NCBI RefSeq assembly: GCF_020783335.1
Contig: NZ_CP086068.1
Span: 1,860,001 to 1,924,000, forward strand
From: Mucilaginibacter daejeonensis
GTDB lineage: Bacteria; Bacteroidota; Bacteroidia; Sphingobacteriales; Sphingobacteriaceae
DNA: 64,000 nt
Reading direction: 5' to 3'
Under the pieces are notes generated by a model. It was not told where the DNA came from. It did no database searches and saw nothing but the letters and a program-made list of their open reading frames with translations. Below, in pieces: positions 24,262 through 33,215 of this stretch (position 1 is its first letter; every line of letters starts with the position of its first letter). A program made the translations under genes and the position numbers.

Positions 24262-26538
24262 TTAGCAAACCTGTACCTTTTGACCCACCTTGTTGTATTC
24301 GTACTCCAGCTCAAATGCTTTCAGTACGGTAAGGTGTGATATCATATAAGCTAATGTACTTTCGGCACCCTGGTTACGGTTGATACCAGTGGGCATCAAA
24401 CCATCGCAGCAGCCTTTTGTTTCGTGATCGTACAATGGCGCACGCAAGGTATTTTCACCCAGGAACCATTTGTAGCTCAGGAACATTTTCTCGATATACT
24501 CCGGCTGGCGCAAGGTCTCGTAAGCCTGGAAGTGCATCAGCACCATAGCCATGGTCTCGATCGCCTGCTGATCAAAGGTAGGGAAGGTACCACCACGATA
24601 ATACCAGCCATCGTTACCGATCGGGCTCAGATAACCGTTAGATAGCGTCAATTTATCCAGGAAAGCCATTGATTCCAGCGCGATAGCTTTAACTTTCTCG
24701 TTGCTGGTCACTTCGTATGACATCAACAGTGCCAACGGCAGGATAGCGTTGTCATAGGTCATCACTTCCTCGAACCAATGCCACTCTGGTGATGAGGTCT
24801 TTTCATAAGCCTCTACCAATGGGTCGGTCAGGCGGATCAATTCCGCGATCATACCTTCATCGGTAGGGATGGCCTTCAGGTAAAGTGATATACCGATGAT
24901 GGTGTTAGCCATACCACGGATATGCTCCAGCTTACGGAAGTGCGGGAACGAACGGTGGAACAATTCCATCGCAAATTCACGGTATGAGTTATGCGCTGCA
25001 CAGCTGATCAAATGACCCAATGCCCAAATGGTACGACCGAACGAATCCTCAGAGCCAACCTCGTCCAAATAACGGCGGTCAAAGCTCAGGAAGTTACGGA
25101 AGTTACCGTCATCGGTTTGCATGTAGTGGATATAGCTCAGGTATACCGGCAGCAATTCAAATGCTTCAGGGCTTTTGTTGCGTTGGTAAGCCATCAGCGC
25201 CATGATCAGTGCGCGTGAGTTATCGTCAAGGCAGTAACCTTCTTTCAGGTTAGGGATGCCGTATTTAGCATGTTGTACGATACCGGTATCATCGGTCAAA
25301 CGGATCACGTGAGCCAGGTTGAAGGCCGGCATGATCTCAGGATCAACGATGCTGTTACGCAGGATCTTGTCTCTAAAATCGTGTTTGGCGGCAGCTTCCT
25401 GAGCCACTTTGATATATTCGGCACCGATCACCGGGTAACGTAGGTGCAGGCCATACTCGTAAGCGTTGCTCTTGATCTCGGCCAGCTTATTAGGGTGGTC
25501 AAGCAGGTCGTTCACCTGGTCGGCCAGCATATCGGCATCCTTGAAATCGAACAAGCGGCCACGGCCACCATCCAACAGTTCGGTTGCATGCCAGTATGGG
25601 GTCGATACCACCGCTGCACCGGCACCTACCGCATACGATAATGTACCGCTGGTGATCTGTGCTTCGTTGTGGTATGGGGTAACATATACTGTAGCTGCGG
25701 TCAGGTAATTGATCAGCTCTTCTTCAGCAACGAATTTGTTGATGAAGGTCAGGTGATTAGATACCTTCAATTGAGCAGCCAGTGATTTCAGGTGATCACG
25801 ATATTCTTCACCAGAGTGTTTAACTACACCTGGGTGAGTATTGCCCAGTATCACGTACATCACATCCGGGTGTTTGGCCACGATCTTTGGAAGAGCCTTG
25901 ATCACTACTTCCAAACCTTTGTTACGGCTGATCAGACCAAAGGTCAACAACACTTTCTTGTCTTTGAAAGCGCTGATCTTTTGTACCGGATTGTTCTCTG
26001 GAGCTTCCAGATCAGGCACACCGTGTTCGATGATCTGAATTTTTTCGGCAGGTATGTCGTAGATAGAGGTCAGGAACTCTACCGCGCGGTTGCTCATCAC
26101 AATGATCTTTGATGATTGCTCAGCGATCTCACGTACAATGATGCGTTGTGCGTAGCTTGGCTCGCGTAATACGGTATGCAGGATCGAGATCAATGGTTTC
26201 TCTAAACGGTTAAGTAATGGCAGAATGTAGATGCCGCTTTCGCCGCCATAGATACCGAACTCGTGTTCCATCACGCAAACATCAGCTGAGCTGGTGTTGA
26301 TGTAATTAGCTGCGCGGATATAGTCTTTTTGATGATTTTGCCTAATGATATATTTGACCTCCGACGGGTACTCGTATTCTTGCAAGCTTTCCGAGTCGTT
26401 AACAGCTACTACAAAACCGCCTTCCGACAATGAATTTCGTTTGGGGAAATTAGCATTGATGGCGCGCATTAAGTTTTGATTGAACGTAGCTATTCCGCAC
26501 TCGCGTGGTGGATAGGTGGAGATATAGGCAATTTTCAT
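24262..26538 (-). CDS. GT4 glycosyltransferase fused to a C-terminal alpha/alpha-toroid domain
   Basis: A 758-residue two-domain protein. Residues 1 to about 385 are a GT-B glycosyltransferase (MKIAYISTYPPRECGIATF start; LTFGLISRNKGLEVVIKALP donor-domain entry). Residues about 400-745 are helical repeats resembling six-hairpin glycosidase toroids: YCLDDNSRALIMALMAY, EDSFGRTIWALGHL, WHWFEEVMTYDNAILPLALL, GGTFPTFDQQAIETMAM. Such fusions occur next to GH130 genes in Bacteroidota, implying coordinated synthesis and trimming or binding of a mannose-type glycan; this is inference. It is the first gene of a two-gene minus-strand operon. About 285 bp upstream hold no gene. Confidence 0.88.
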   Translation of the reverse strand: MKIAYISTYPPRECGIATFNQNLMRAINANFPKRNSLSEGGFVVAVNDSESLQEYEYPSEVKYIIRQNHQKDYIRAANYINTSSADVCVMEHEFGIYGGESGIYILPLLNRLEKPLISILHTVLREPSYAQRIIVREIAEQSSKIIVMSNRAVEFLTSIYDIPAEKIQIIEHGVPDLEAPENNPVQKISAFKDKKVLLTFGLISRNKGLEVVIKALPKIVAKHPDVMYVILGNTHPGVVKHSGEEYRDHLKSLAAQLKVSNHLTFINKFVAEEELINYLTAATVYVTPYHNEAQITSGTLSYAVGAGAAVVSTPYWHATELLDGGRGRLFDFKDADMLADQVNDLLDHPNKLAEIKSNAYEYGLHLRYPVIGAEYIKVAQEAAAKHDFRDKILRNSIVDPEIMPAFNLAHVIRLTDDTGIVQHAKYGIPNLKEGYCLDDNSRALIMALMAYQRNKSPEAFELLPVYLSYIHYMQTDDGNFRNFLSFDRRYLDEVGSEDSFGRTIWALGHLISCAAHNSYREFAMELFHRSFPHFRKLEHIRGMANTIIGISLYLKAIPTDEGMIAELIRLTDPLVEAYEKTSSPEWHWFEEVMTYDNAILPLALLMSYEVTSNEKVKAIALESMAFLDKLTLSNGYLSPIGNDGWYYRGGTFPTFDQQAIETMAMVLMHFQAYETLRQPEYIEKMFLSYKWFLGENTLRAPLYDHETKGCCDGLMPTGINRNQGAESTLAYMISHLTVLKAFELEYEYNKVGQKVQVC

Positions 26539-26760
26539 GTTTGGTATATAGATAGTTGTTGTTTCGAATTTGCTCGGTTCAAAAGGTGCTAAAGGTTATA
26601 GTGTACACTTGTGACCTTTATAAAGGGCATAACTACCGGCCGTTGAACATATTTATGGTTGCTAAGCCATTTTGTATCGATAGTTACCCAATAAATGCAT
26701 AAACTATACCAGATCCGTAAAATAGAGGCAAAACCGCACTTAAAAAATGCTTGGAAGAAA

Positions 26761-26791
26761 AAGCCCGGTCATCAATGTCATGACCGGGCTT
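26761..26791 (-). terminator. Rho-independent terminator after the aminotransferase gene
   Basis: A 12-bp perfect stem (AAGCCCGGTCAT with its complement) and 7-base loop, followed on the minus strand by a T-rich tract. It lies 33 bases beyond the aminotransferase stop. Confidence 0.82.
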
Positions 26792-26824
26792 AAATTATGT
26801 TGCCGAAGTGCTCACTTACACCTG

Positions 26825-28015
26825 TTACGAGGCATAAAAATTCACCGCCTCGATAATGATCGCGCATGCCTCTCGGATCTGCTCATGGGTAATGATCAGT
26901 GGTGGCGCAAGGCGCATTGAGTTGCTGCAATGCAAGAACCAGTCGGTAATGATACCATGTGCGATGCAGCGGTCAATGATCTTTTTATTCAATTCGAAGC
27001 TTTCCAGTTCTGCGGCCATCATCAGGCCTTTGCCGCGTACTTCCTTAATGGCGGGGTGCGCCAGCAGCTCATGGAACAAGGCTTCCTTTTCGGGCACCTG
27101 GGCGATCAGTTCTTTACTCAGCAAAACCTCCAATGAGGCCAGTCCTGATGCACAGCAAACCGGGTGGCCGCCAAAGGTGGTGATGTGGCCTAATATCGGG
27201 TTGTCCTTCAAAGCGCCCATCACTTTGCCCGATGCGATAAAGGCGCCCAATGGCATACCGCCTCCCAAGGCTTTTCCCAACACCAATATATCGGGCACTA
27301 TGCCAAAATGCTCAAAGGCGAACAATTTTCCGGTACGGCCAAAGGCGGTCTGGTTCTCATCCAGTATCAACAGCGTGCCTGTCTGGCTGCAACGTTTACG
27401 TAAGGCCTGCATATAGGTTACATCAGGCACCCGTATGCCTGCCTCGCCTTGTATGGTCTCTATCATTACCGCGGCCACCTCATCGGTGATCAGGTTCAGG
27501 TCATCCATATTATTGAAGGTGATGAAGCTGATTCCCGGTAACAAAGGCCGGTACGCGCTCTTGAACTCTTCGTTACCCATGGCGCTCAATGCACCCTGGG
27601 TGCTGCCGTGATAAGCATTATGGCAAGCAATGATCTGGTTGCGGCCGGTATGGCGCTTAGCCAGCTTCATGGCACCCTCAATGGCCTCGGCACCCGAGTT
27701 GGTAAAGTACACCGAGCTCAGCGGCTCAGGCAGGAGGGAGGTTAACTTTTCGGCAAAGCGTACTTGCGGGGTTTGCACGTATTCGCCATATACCATCAGG
27801 TGCATGTACTGATCTACCTGGTTCTTGATCGCCGCTATCACCTCCGGATCGCCATGGCCTATGTTACTTACGCCAATACCTGAGATCAGGTCCAAATAGG
27901 GTTTGCCCTCAGGGCTATACATATATACGCCCTGTGCACGCTCAAACTCGAGCATCAAGGGCATATCAGTAGTTTGAGCATTGTTGGCTAAGAACAGTTG
28001 GCGTAACGTTAACAT
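26825..28015 (-). CDS. Class III PLP-dependent aminotransferase (acetylornithine/ornithine type)
   Basis: A 396-residue fold-type I aminotransferase. The PLP lysine is K248 in LVLGKALGGGMPLGA, the pyridine-binding aspartate D219 in LILDENQTAFGRTG, and the phosphate-binding block is TNSGAEAIEGAMKLA. The family includes acetylornithine, ornithine, 4-aminobutyrate and lysine-epsilon aminotransferases. No arginine genes lie nearby, so the substrate is not assigned and argD is not claimed. DENQ replaces the more usual DEVQ. It stands alone between a terminator and a divergent small gene. Confidence 0.88.
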   Translation of the reverse strand: MLTLRQLFLANNAQTTDMPLMLEFERAQGVYMYSPEGKPYLDLISGIGVSNIGHGDPEVIAAIKNQVDQYMHLMVYGEYVQTPQVRFAEKLTSLLPEPLSSVYFTNSGAEAIEGAMKLAKRHTGRNQIIACHNAYHGSTQGALSAMGNEEFKSAYRPLLPGISFITFNNMDDLNLITDEVAAVMIETIQGEAGIRVPDVTYMQALRKRCSQTGTLLILDENQTAFGRTGKLFAFEHFGIVPDILVLGKALGGGMPLGAFIASGKVMGALKDNPILGHITTFGGHPVCCASGLASLEVLLSKELIAQVPEKEALFHELLAHPAIKEVRGKGLMMAAELESFELNKKIIDRCIAHGIITDWFLHCSNSMRLAPPLIITHEQIREACAIIIEAVNFYAS

Positions 28016-28140
28016 GCCGCAAAAATACTAAAAGTTGAACGGTACTATCAATGCTGGCACAGTTAGGTATGGTTGTTGCAAAGAGATGTACATATGGCCG
28101 CAAGCCATAGCTCCAAGTGTTAACCAAAAGATAATTGAAG

Positions 28141-28146
28141 AAGGAG
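28141..28146 (+). promoter_or_regulatory. Strong Shine-Dalgarno site of the 58-residue protein
   Basis: AAGGAG lies 8 bases before ATG 28155. Bacteroidota genes seldom have such a canonical site, and it fixes the start at 28155 rather than at an in-frame codon upstream (28035). Confidence 0.65.
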
Positions 28147-28154
28147 ACCAAACC

Positions 28155-28331
28155 ATGAAAGAGCAAGAGAACATGAAGAACAATGTGCAAGGCACCACCA
28201 CAGCCGACCGCAACTTCACCGACCAAAAAGAGATGCAAAAGATGAAAGGCATCAGTAATTCAGGAGGCCAACGGTCAGACCAAACATCTAACCGCGATGC
28301 CAACCGAAAGCAGGAGAATAAGAAGCATTAA
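28155..28331 (+). CDS. Small, highly polar, probably disordered protein
   Basis: A 58-residue protein, MKEQENMKNNVQG at the start and RKQENKKH at the end, rich in N, Q, K, E, D and G, with no hydrophobic core. It resembles small hydrophilic stress-type proteins in composition only; no family is recognised. Support for it being real comes from a strong ribosome site 8 bases upstream and a clean terminator right after its stop. Confidence 0.65.
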   Translation: MKEQENMKNNVQGTTTADRNFTDQKEMQKMKGISNSGGQRSDQTSNRDANRKQENKKH

Positions 28332-28339
28332 TGATAGAG

Positions 28340-28365
28340 GCCCGCTAATTTTAGCGGGCTTTTTA
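28340..28365 (+). terminator. Rho-independent terminator of the small polar protein gene
   Basis: An 8-bp stem GCCCGCTA with TAGCGGGC and a 4-base loop, followed by CTTTTTATTTT. The following 275 bp up to the kinase gene contain no gene that I can see. Confidence 0.85.
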
Positions 28366-28640
28366 TTTTATGCTGTCAACGCCGATCAATTACCAACATC
28401 ACCGACTTGTTACCTGATACTTCGATACTGATCTATAGCTATTAGTTGTATTGCTATTGCCGATATATCGGATGTTAAATATTTGATATACAGCAATCTG
28501 TGTAATTATTTCATAGTGGATATACACGCCATAGCATTGTCAGTGTAGACGTTCGGCCAGTTGGTGGATAGTACATATAGATAACCTTCGATGTCGATTT
28601 TCGTAAAAGGGATGATCAACGTATATTTACGGTACTGATA

Positions 28641-30680
28641 ATGCCCCTGTTGAAAGCCATACTATTGGTGTGTTTTGCACTTTGCTTGACCATTGGTCGG
28701 GCTATGGCTTTACCCGTGAATCAGGGTGGTGGTGCCGATACGCTCAATACCCTCAATATTACTGATTACGAGAAGCTGGTCAAGCAATATCGTTATTACA
28801 AACCCGACTCAGCCATTTACTTTGCCAACATGGGTATTGACCATGCCCGCCGCATGCACGATGGTAAGGGTATTGCCATGATGCTGAATCAGTTGGGCAT
28901 GATCGATGATAACCGAGGCGATTTTGATGCCTCTCAGCCTAAGTACATGGAGGCGCTGTCCATCTACAAACGCATAGGCGATGCAAAGGGACAAGCGGCG
29001 GTGATCATCAGGTTAGGAGTGGTCGAGCTGCGTAAAGGAAATTATGATAAGGCCATCGCCTACTTTTTACAATCATTAAAGGTAAGTGAGCGTAGTAATA
29101 ATACTGCCGGGCGTATGGAGGCCTATTTAACCGTGGCCGAAGGCTATATCGGCCAGAAAAAGTTCGATGTAGCGCTCAAGTACCTCACCATTGCCGAGAA
29201 GATCAACAATACCATTCCTTTCTCCAACCTTTCGCTCAATATCTACAACAATTTTGGGGTAGTGTATCGCGAGTTAGGTTTGAACGATAAGGCCAAGGCT
29301 TATCTGCAAAAAGGCATCGCGCGAAGTGATGAACCGCAGTACCAGGGGCTTAACATTACCCTGATCAATAACCTGGCTAAGGTATACAACAAGGAGGGAA
29401 ACAAGGCCAGGTCGATCGAGCTGCAACGCTCGGCACTGGCCAAGGCACGCAAGATACAGAACTACCTGCGCGAGCTGCAGACTCTGACCGGCCTGGCCGA
29501 CACCTATGGCGCTGCCAACAGCAAGGAGGCGCTCTTTTATTTTAATGAAGCCTTGCAACTGGTGAGGGAAAAGGGGGCCCGCAAACAGCAGCTCGAGATA
29601 CTGGGCCGCATGTCTGAACTGTACAAGCACGACCGTAACTTTGAAGTGGCGTTAAAGCTAAAGGAAGAGCAGAACGCACTGGCCGATAGTTTTTTTTATA
29701 AGGCCATGTCAAAGCAGGTGGTCAGCCTTCAGGCCGAGTACCAGTTATATCGTTCGCGGGCTAAGGTTCGGGAACTTAAACAGCAGAACAGCAGCCAGAT
29801 ATGGCAGCGTAACTTCTACATTGGTTTAAGTGGCGCATCGGTGTTCACAATATTTGTGATCGCCTTTTATTTCTTCCGTACACGTAAACTTAACAAGCTG
29901 CTCAATGTGGCCAATACTGATCTGATCGAGTCGAACCTGGTAAAGGATAAGCTATTCTCGGTATTGGCGCATGACCTGCGTGCACCATTTGCCTCGGTGA
30001 TCGATCTGATGTATCTGCTGGAGGATGATGACGTTGAACCGGAGGAAAGAAAAGCCTTGATGAAAAAGCTGACCACTGCGAGCAACGTTACTTTAGAGAC
30101 ACTCAATATGCTGCTGAAGTGGGGCGAGATGCAGATCAAAGGGGTGAAGCTTAACACCATGATCTTCCAGCCCAAGCCAGCCGTGGCCAGGGTGCTGGGC
30201 CTGATCGCCTCTAATGCTGAGAAGAAGCATGTACGCGTGAAAGACCTGGTAGACCCTACGCATACCATCATGGTGGACTCAAATCACTTCGAATTTGTGG
30301 CGCGTAACCTGCTATCCAACGCTTTAAAATTTACCCCGTCGGGTGGATCGATACAGATCAGTTCGCGCGTTAACGAGGTTAGCGGCGAGGTCATCTTTTC
30401 GGTGAAGGATAGTGGTGTGGGCATTAAGGCCGAACGATTGGCCCGCATTTTTGATATTGGCAATGCCAGTACCAAAGGTACAAATAACGAGACCGGTACC
30501 AGCCTTGGCTTGGTGATCTGTAAAGAATTTATAGAGCTGAACAAGGGCCGTATATGGGTAGAGAGCATCATTAAACAGGGCTCAACTTTTCACTTCTCGT
30601 TGCCACTATTTAAGGTCACTACACCCACACCGCCCATCATTATCCCTACAGAGCGGACAACCGGCGAAGCCCATACTTAA
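28641..30680 (+). CDS. TPR-containing membrane sensor histidine kinase
   Basis: A 679-residue protein: signal peptide (1-24), a periplasmic tetratricopeptide-repeat array (about 40-350), one membrane helix at about 392-412 (FYIGLSGASVFTIFVIAFYFF), a HisKA domain with phospho-acceptor H444 in LAHDLRAPF, and a HATPase_c domain with N box NLLSNALKFTP, G1 VKDSGVGI and G2 GTSLGLVICKEF. It therefore senses an envelope or periplasmic signal through TPR contacts and phosphorylates a response regulator. No regulator gene is adjacent, so it is an orphan. Its stop overlaps the convergent aspartate kinase stop by 4 bases. Confidence 0.92.
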   Translation: MPLLKAILLVCFALCLTIGRAMALPVNQGGGADTLNTLNITDYEKLVKQYRYYKPDSAIYFANMGIDHARRMHDGKGIAMMLNQLGMIDDNRGDFDASQPKYMEALSIYKRIGDAKGQAAVIIRLGVVELRKGNYDKAIAYFLQSLKVSERSNNTAGRMEAYLTVAEGYIGQKKFDVALKYLTIAEKINNTIPFSNLSLNIYNNFGVVYRELGLNDKAKAYLQKGIARSDEPQYQGLNITLINNLAKVYNKEGNKARSIELQRSALAKARKIQNYLRELQTLTGLADTYGAANSKEALFYFNEALQLVREKGARKQQLEILGRMSELYKHDRNFEVALKLKEEQNALADSFFYKAMSKQVVSLQAEYQLYRSRAKVRELKQQNSSQIWQRNFYIGLSGASVFTIFVIAFYFFRTRKLNKLLNVANTDLIESNLVKDKLFSVLAHDLRAPFASVIDLMYLLEDDDVEPEERKALMKKLTTASNVTLETLNMLLKWGEMQIKGVKLNTMIFQPKPAVARVLGLIASNAEKKHVRVKDLVDPTHTIMVDSNHFEFVARNLLSNALKFTPSGGSIQISSRVNEVSGEVIFSVKDSGVGIKAERLARIFDIGNASTKGTNNETGTSLGLVICKEFIELNKGRIWVESIIKQGSTFHFSLPLFKVTTPTPPIIIPTERTTGEAHT

Positions 30681-31936
30681 GCTTTGACCACCAACTGCGC
30701 GGTATTGCGGCTTAGCTGCTCCAGCAGGATCTGCTTGCCTTGTGCCAATTGTTGTAGTTCCTCCGCCTTATAATGACGTAAGGTGATCAGCGATAGATCA
30801 TCGTTATACTTCACATTAAAATTGGCCCTCAGATCGGTCAATAAGCGTTCGAATCGTTCGGGCACCAGGTCAAAGCATACCGAAAGGCTCAGTGCCGAGG
30901 TTTGCATCACACTGACCTTGATCTGGTTGTTGGCGAATAATTGATATACGGCGCTAAGCTGATGCTCAGTAATGAACGAATGATCTTTTGCCGATACCGA
31001 TAAGAGCACCTGACGTGGCTTAATAATAATGATCGGCTTCTCGAATGCGTCTGGCCCTGACTCACTGATCACCGTGCCAGGGGCATCGGGCTCATTAAAT
31101 GACCGTACCAGCAATGGGATGCCGGCGTTCTGCAACGGTTTGATCGTTTTAGGATGGATCACCGTAGCGCCGTAATACGTCATCTCGATGGCTTCAGTGT
31201 AGGATAGGCGATCGAATTTTACCGTATCATTGAATAACTTAGGGTCGGCGTTAAGAATGCCTGGTACGTCTTTCCAGGTGGTTAACGAAGTAGCGTTAAG
31301 ACATGCCGCAAATATCGATGCCGTGTAGTCGGATCCCTCGCGGCCTAGGGTGGTCGTAAAGTTCTCTGATGTGCCCCCTAAAAATCCTTGGGTCACTACG
31401 ATACTCTTAGACAGCATAGCCGGCAATTCGGACTGAATAGAGATGCAGGTCTTGTCCCAGTCCACCACGCCCTCGCGGTACGTATTATCAGTATGGATGT
31501 AACCTCGCACGTCCAGCCAGCGGCTGGTAATGCCGGTGTGTGCCAGGTAGGCGTTCACGATGCGGGTCGAAAGGAGTTCGCCTACTGACACCAGCTGATC
31601 ATAAATAAAATCATAGGTATCTACAGGCTCATCTTCCAGCATCCAATCGATCTCTACAAATGTATTGTTGATCTCGTCGAATACCGGGTGCTGATCGCCG
31701 AACAGTTCATGAACGATCTGATAGTGATAGTTCTTGATGCCATCGTAAAGCTCATGCACGTTATCAGCTTGGTCAAAGTAGGCCTTGGCCAGCTCTTCCA
31801 GCGCGTTGGTGGTCTTGCCCATGGCCGACACCACGATCAGCAATTGTTCGTCCTGATAGCGTTTAACTATGGCGGCCAGGTTGGCCACGCCCGCTGCATC
31901 CTTTACCGATGCACCTCCAAATTTGAATACCAGCAT
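30677..31936 (-). CDS. lysC: Aspartate kinase
   Basis: A 419-residue monofunctional aspartokinase, first enzyme of lysine, methionine and threonine synthesis. The N-terminal KFGGASVKD and the LGREGSDYTAS block mark the kinase domain; the C-terminal part (about 300-419: LLSVSAKDHSFI, NQIKVSVMQTSALSLSVCF) is the ACT regulatory pair that gives amino-acid feedback control. It is the last gene of an apparent minus-strand operon (yggS, GNAT, lipoprotein, lysC): its ATG follows the lipoprotein stop directly. The operon mixes functions without an obvious theme. Confidence 0.93.
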   Translation of the reverse strand: MLVFKFGGASVKDAAGVANLAAIVKRYQDEQLLIVVSAMGKTTNALEELAKAYFDQADNVHELYDGIKNYHYQIVHELFGDQHPVFDEINNTFVEIDWMLEDEPVDTYDFIYDQLVSVGELLSTRIVNAYLAHTGITSRWLDVRGYIHTDNTYREGVVDWDKTCISIQSELPAMLSKSIVVTQGFLGGTSENFTTTLGREGSDYTASIFAACLNATSLTTWKDVPGILNADPKLFNDTVKFDRLSYTEAIEMTYYGATVIHPKTIKPLQNAGIPLLVRSFNEPDAPGTVISESGPDAFEKPIIIIKPRQVLLSVSAKDHSFITEHQLSAVYQLFANNQIKVSVMQTSALSLSVCFDLVPERFERLLTDLRANFNVKYNDDLSLITLRHYKAEELQQLAQGKQILLEQLSRNTAQLVVKA

Positions 31937-32743
31937 TTATTTAGTGTATCGTGCGGTCACGGTGCCCGGCTGTATCAACGTTTTGATCTGTGCGTAAGGC
32001 ACATCAACGGTGGTTTGCCCGGCGGCATATGGTTTGATCTCGTACTGATTGTATAGGAACGTTAATCCAAGAGGGGTGATCAAAAAGTTCTTGTTCAGCG
32101 CGAATCTGTCGTCCTTAAAAAAGTAATTGTCTTTCAATGAAGCCGTCTCGGTCAGGTTCTCCTGCTTGCGAAAGATCTTCTCGGCCACCTTGTTGAGTTC
32201 GGTCTCATAGCCGGGCTTGAGGATGTTCTCCAACTCTATTTTCTTGTCGGCCTTTACATCCCAATTGATGTAACGGGTCACGGTGCTGCCATGCGCGCCA
32301 CCTGCATACATATAGCCATCGTAGGCAAGGGTCACCAGGCTGCTATCCTGGCGCACTACACTCACTTTGCCATCCAACTCAAAGGAAACGCCTTTGCGGT
32401 CAGGCTCGTCGCGTTTAAAATCTTTGTAATCTTGCAGGAACTGACCGGTCAGGATCTGCAGGCCCGCCTTGCCCTTTTGAGGATCGAGCAGCATGGCCAG
32501 GCGTGTTACTACCGTATCGTTAAGCAGCGGTTGGTTGTCAAATACCGGGTACTTGAATTTTACTGAGGTGCAGTTAGTGTCGGCTTTGCTCTTGCAATCA
32601 TCGGCCTGGGTATTGATGGCCGTAAATTTATAGGTGAGCGTATCGGTGTATACGTTAGGGGTATCTACTTTGGGCTTGTCTTGAATACAAGAAGCCATAC
32701 CTGCGCATATACCTGCTAACGTGAAAAGTTTTATTGCTTTCAT
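31937..32743 (-). CDS. DUF3298 domain-containing lipoprotein
   Basis: A 268-residue protein with a lipoprotein signal peptide (lipobox ending at C19 in GMASC). The C-terminal half resembles DUF3298 (RsiV-like) proteins: YAGGAHGSTVTRYINWDVKADKKIEL and LTFLYNQYEIKPYAAGQTTVDVPYAQI. These domains occur in anti-sigma factor RsiV, which binds lysozyme, but most Bacteroidota members are of unknown role. Its ATG overlaps the GNAT stop by 4 bases and its stop abuts the lysC start, so it is within the operon. Confidence 0.85.
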   Translation of the reverse strand: MKAIKLFTLAGICAGMASCIQDKPKVDTPNVYTDTLTYKFTAINTQADDCKSKADTNCTSVKFKYPVFDNQPLLNDTVVTRLAMLLDPQKGKAGLQILTGQFLQDYKDFKRDEPDRKGVSFELDGKVSVVRQDSSLVTLAYDGYMYAGGAHGSTVTRYINWDVKADKKIELENILKPGYETELNKVAEKIFRKQENLTETASLKDNYFFKDDRFALNKNFLITPLGLTFLYNQYEIKPYAAGQTTVDVPYAQIKTLIQPGTVTARYTK

Positions 32744-33213
32744 GGTCGATAATTTTGTACTTGTTCGGTAGTGAGCGATGCGTTCAACCAGCCAGCCTCT
32801 AAACCTGCTTCATATTTATGGTAGAAGTTGATGGCCGGCTCGTTCCAATCCAGGACCTGCCAGCTCATGCCGTTAAAGCCAAGCTCACTCGCTTCTTGTA
32901 CAATGCGATCAAATAATTGTTTGCCAATGCCTTTGCCGCGCCACTCCTCGGTCACGATCAGGTCCTCCAGGTAAAGGCGGCTGCCTTTCCAGGTAGAGTA
33001 GCGCACATAGTACAACGCAAAGCCTACGATGTAGCCTTCAACCTCGGCCACGAAGGCCTTCCATACCGGTTTAGCGCCAAAGCCGGCCTCCTCAAAGTGC
33101 TGTAGAGATACCGTGACCTCTAACGGCGCACGCTCGTAAACGGCCAGTTCGTTGATCAGTTCCAGCAGGCGGGGACAATCCTCGCGGTGTGCTACTCTTA
33201 AATGTGCGCTCAT
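32740..33213 (-). CDS. GNAT family N-acetyltransferase
   Basis: A protein of about 157 residues. The acetyl-CoA-binding segment is EEWRGKGIGKQLFDRIV and the preceding strand reads YLEDLIVTE; the C-terminal WQVLDWNEPAINFYHKY is typical of GNAT polyamine/amine acetyltransferase relatives. The ATG at 33213 is preferred over an in-frame TTG two codons earlier. It lies between yggS and the DUF3298 lipoprotein in a tightly packed operon. The substrate is not known. Confidence 0.9.
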   Translation of the reverse strand: MSAHLRVAHREDCPRLLELINELAVYERAPLEVTVSLQHFEEAGFGAKPVWKAFVAEVEGYIVGFALYYVRYSTWKGSRLYLEDLIVTEEWRGKGIGKQLFDRIVQEASELGFNGMSWQVLDWNEPAINFYHKYEAGLEAGWLNASLTTEQVQNYRP

Positions 33214-33215
33214 GA

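Noticed and set aside
26825-28015. Naming the class III aminotransferase argD
   Set aside because: No arginine-pathway neighbours, and the subfamily cannot be told from motifs alone.
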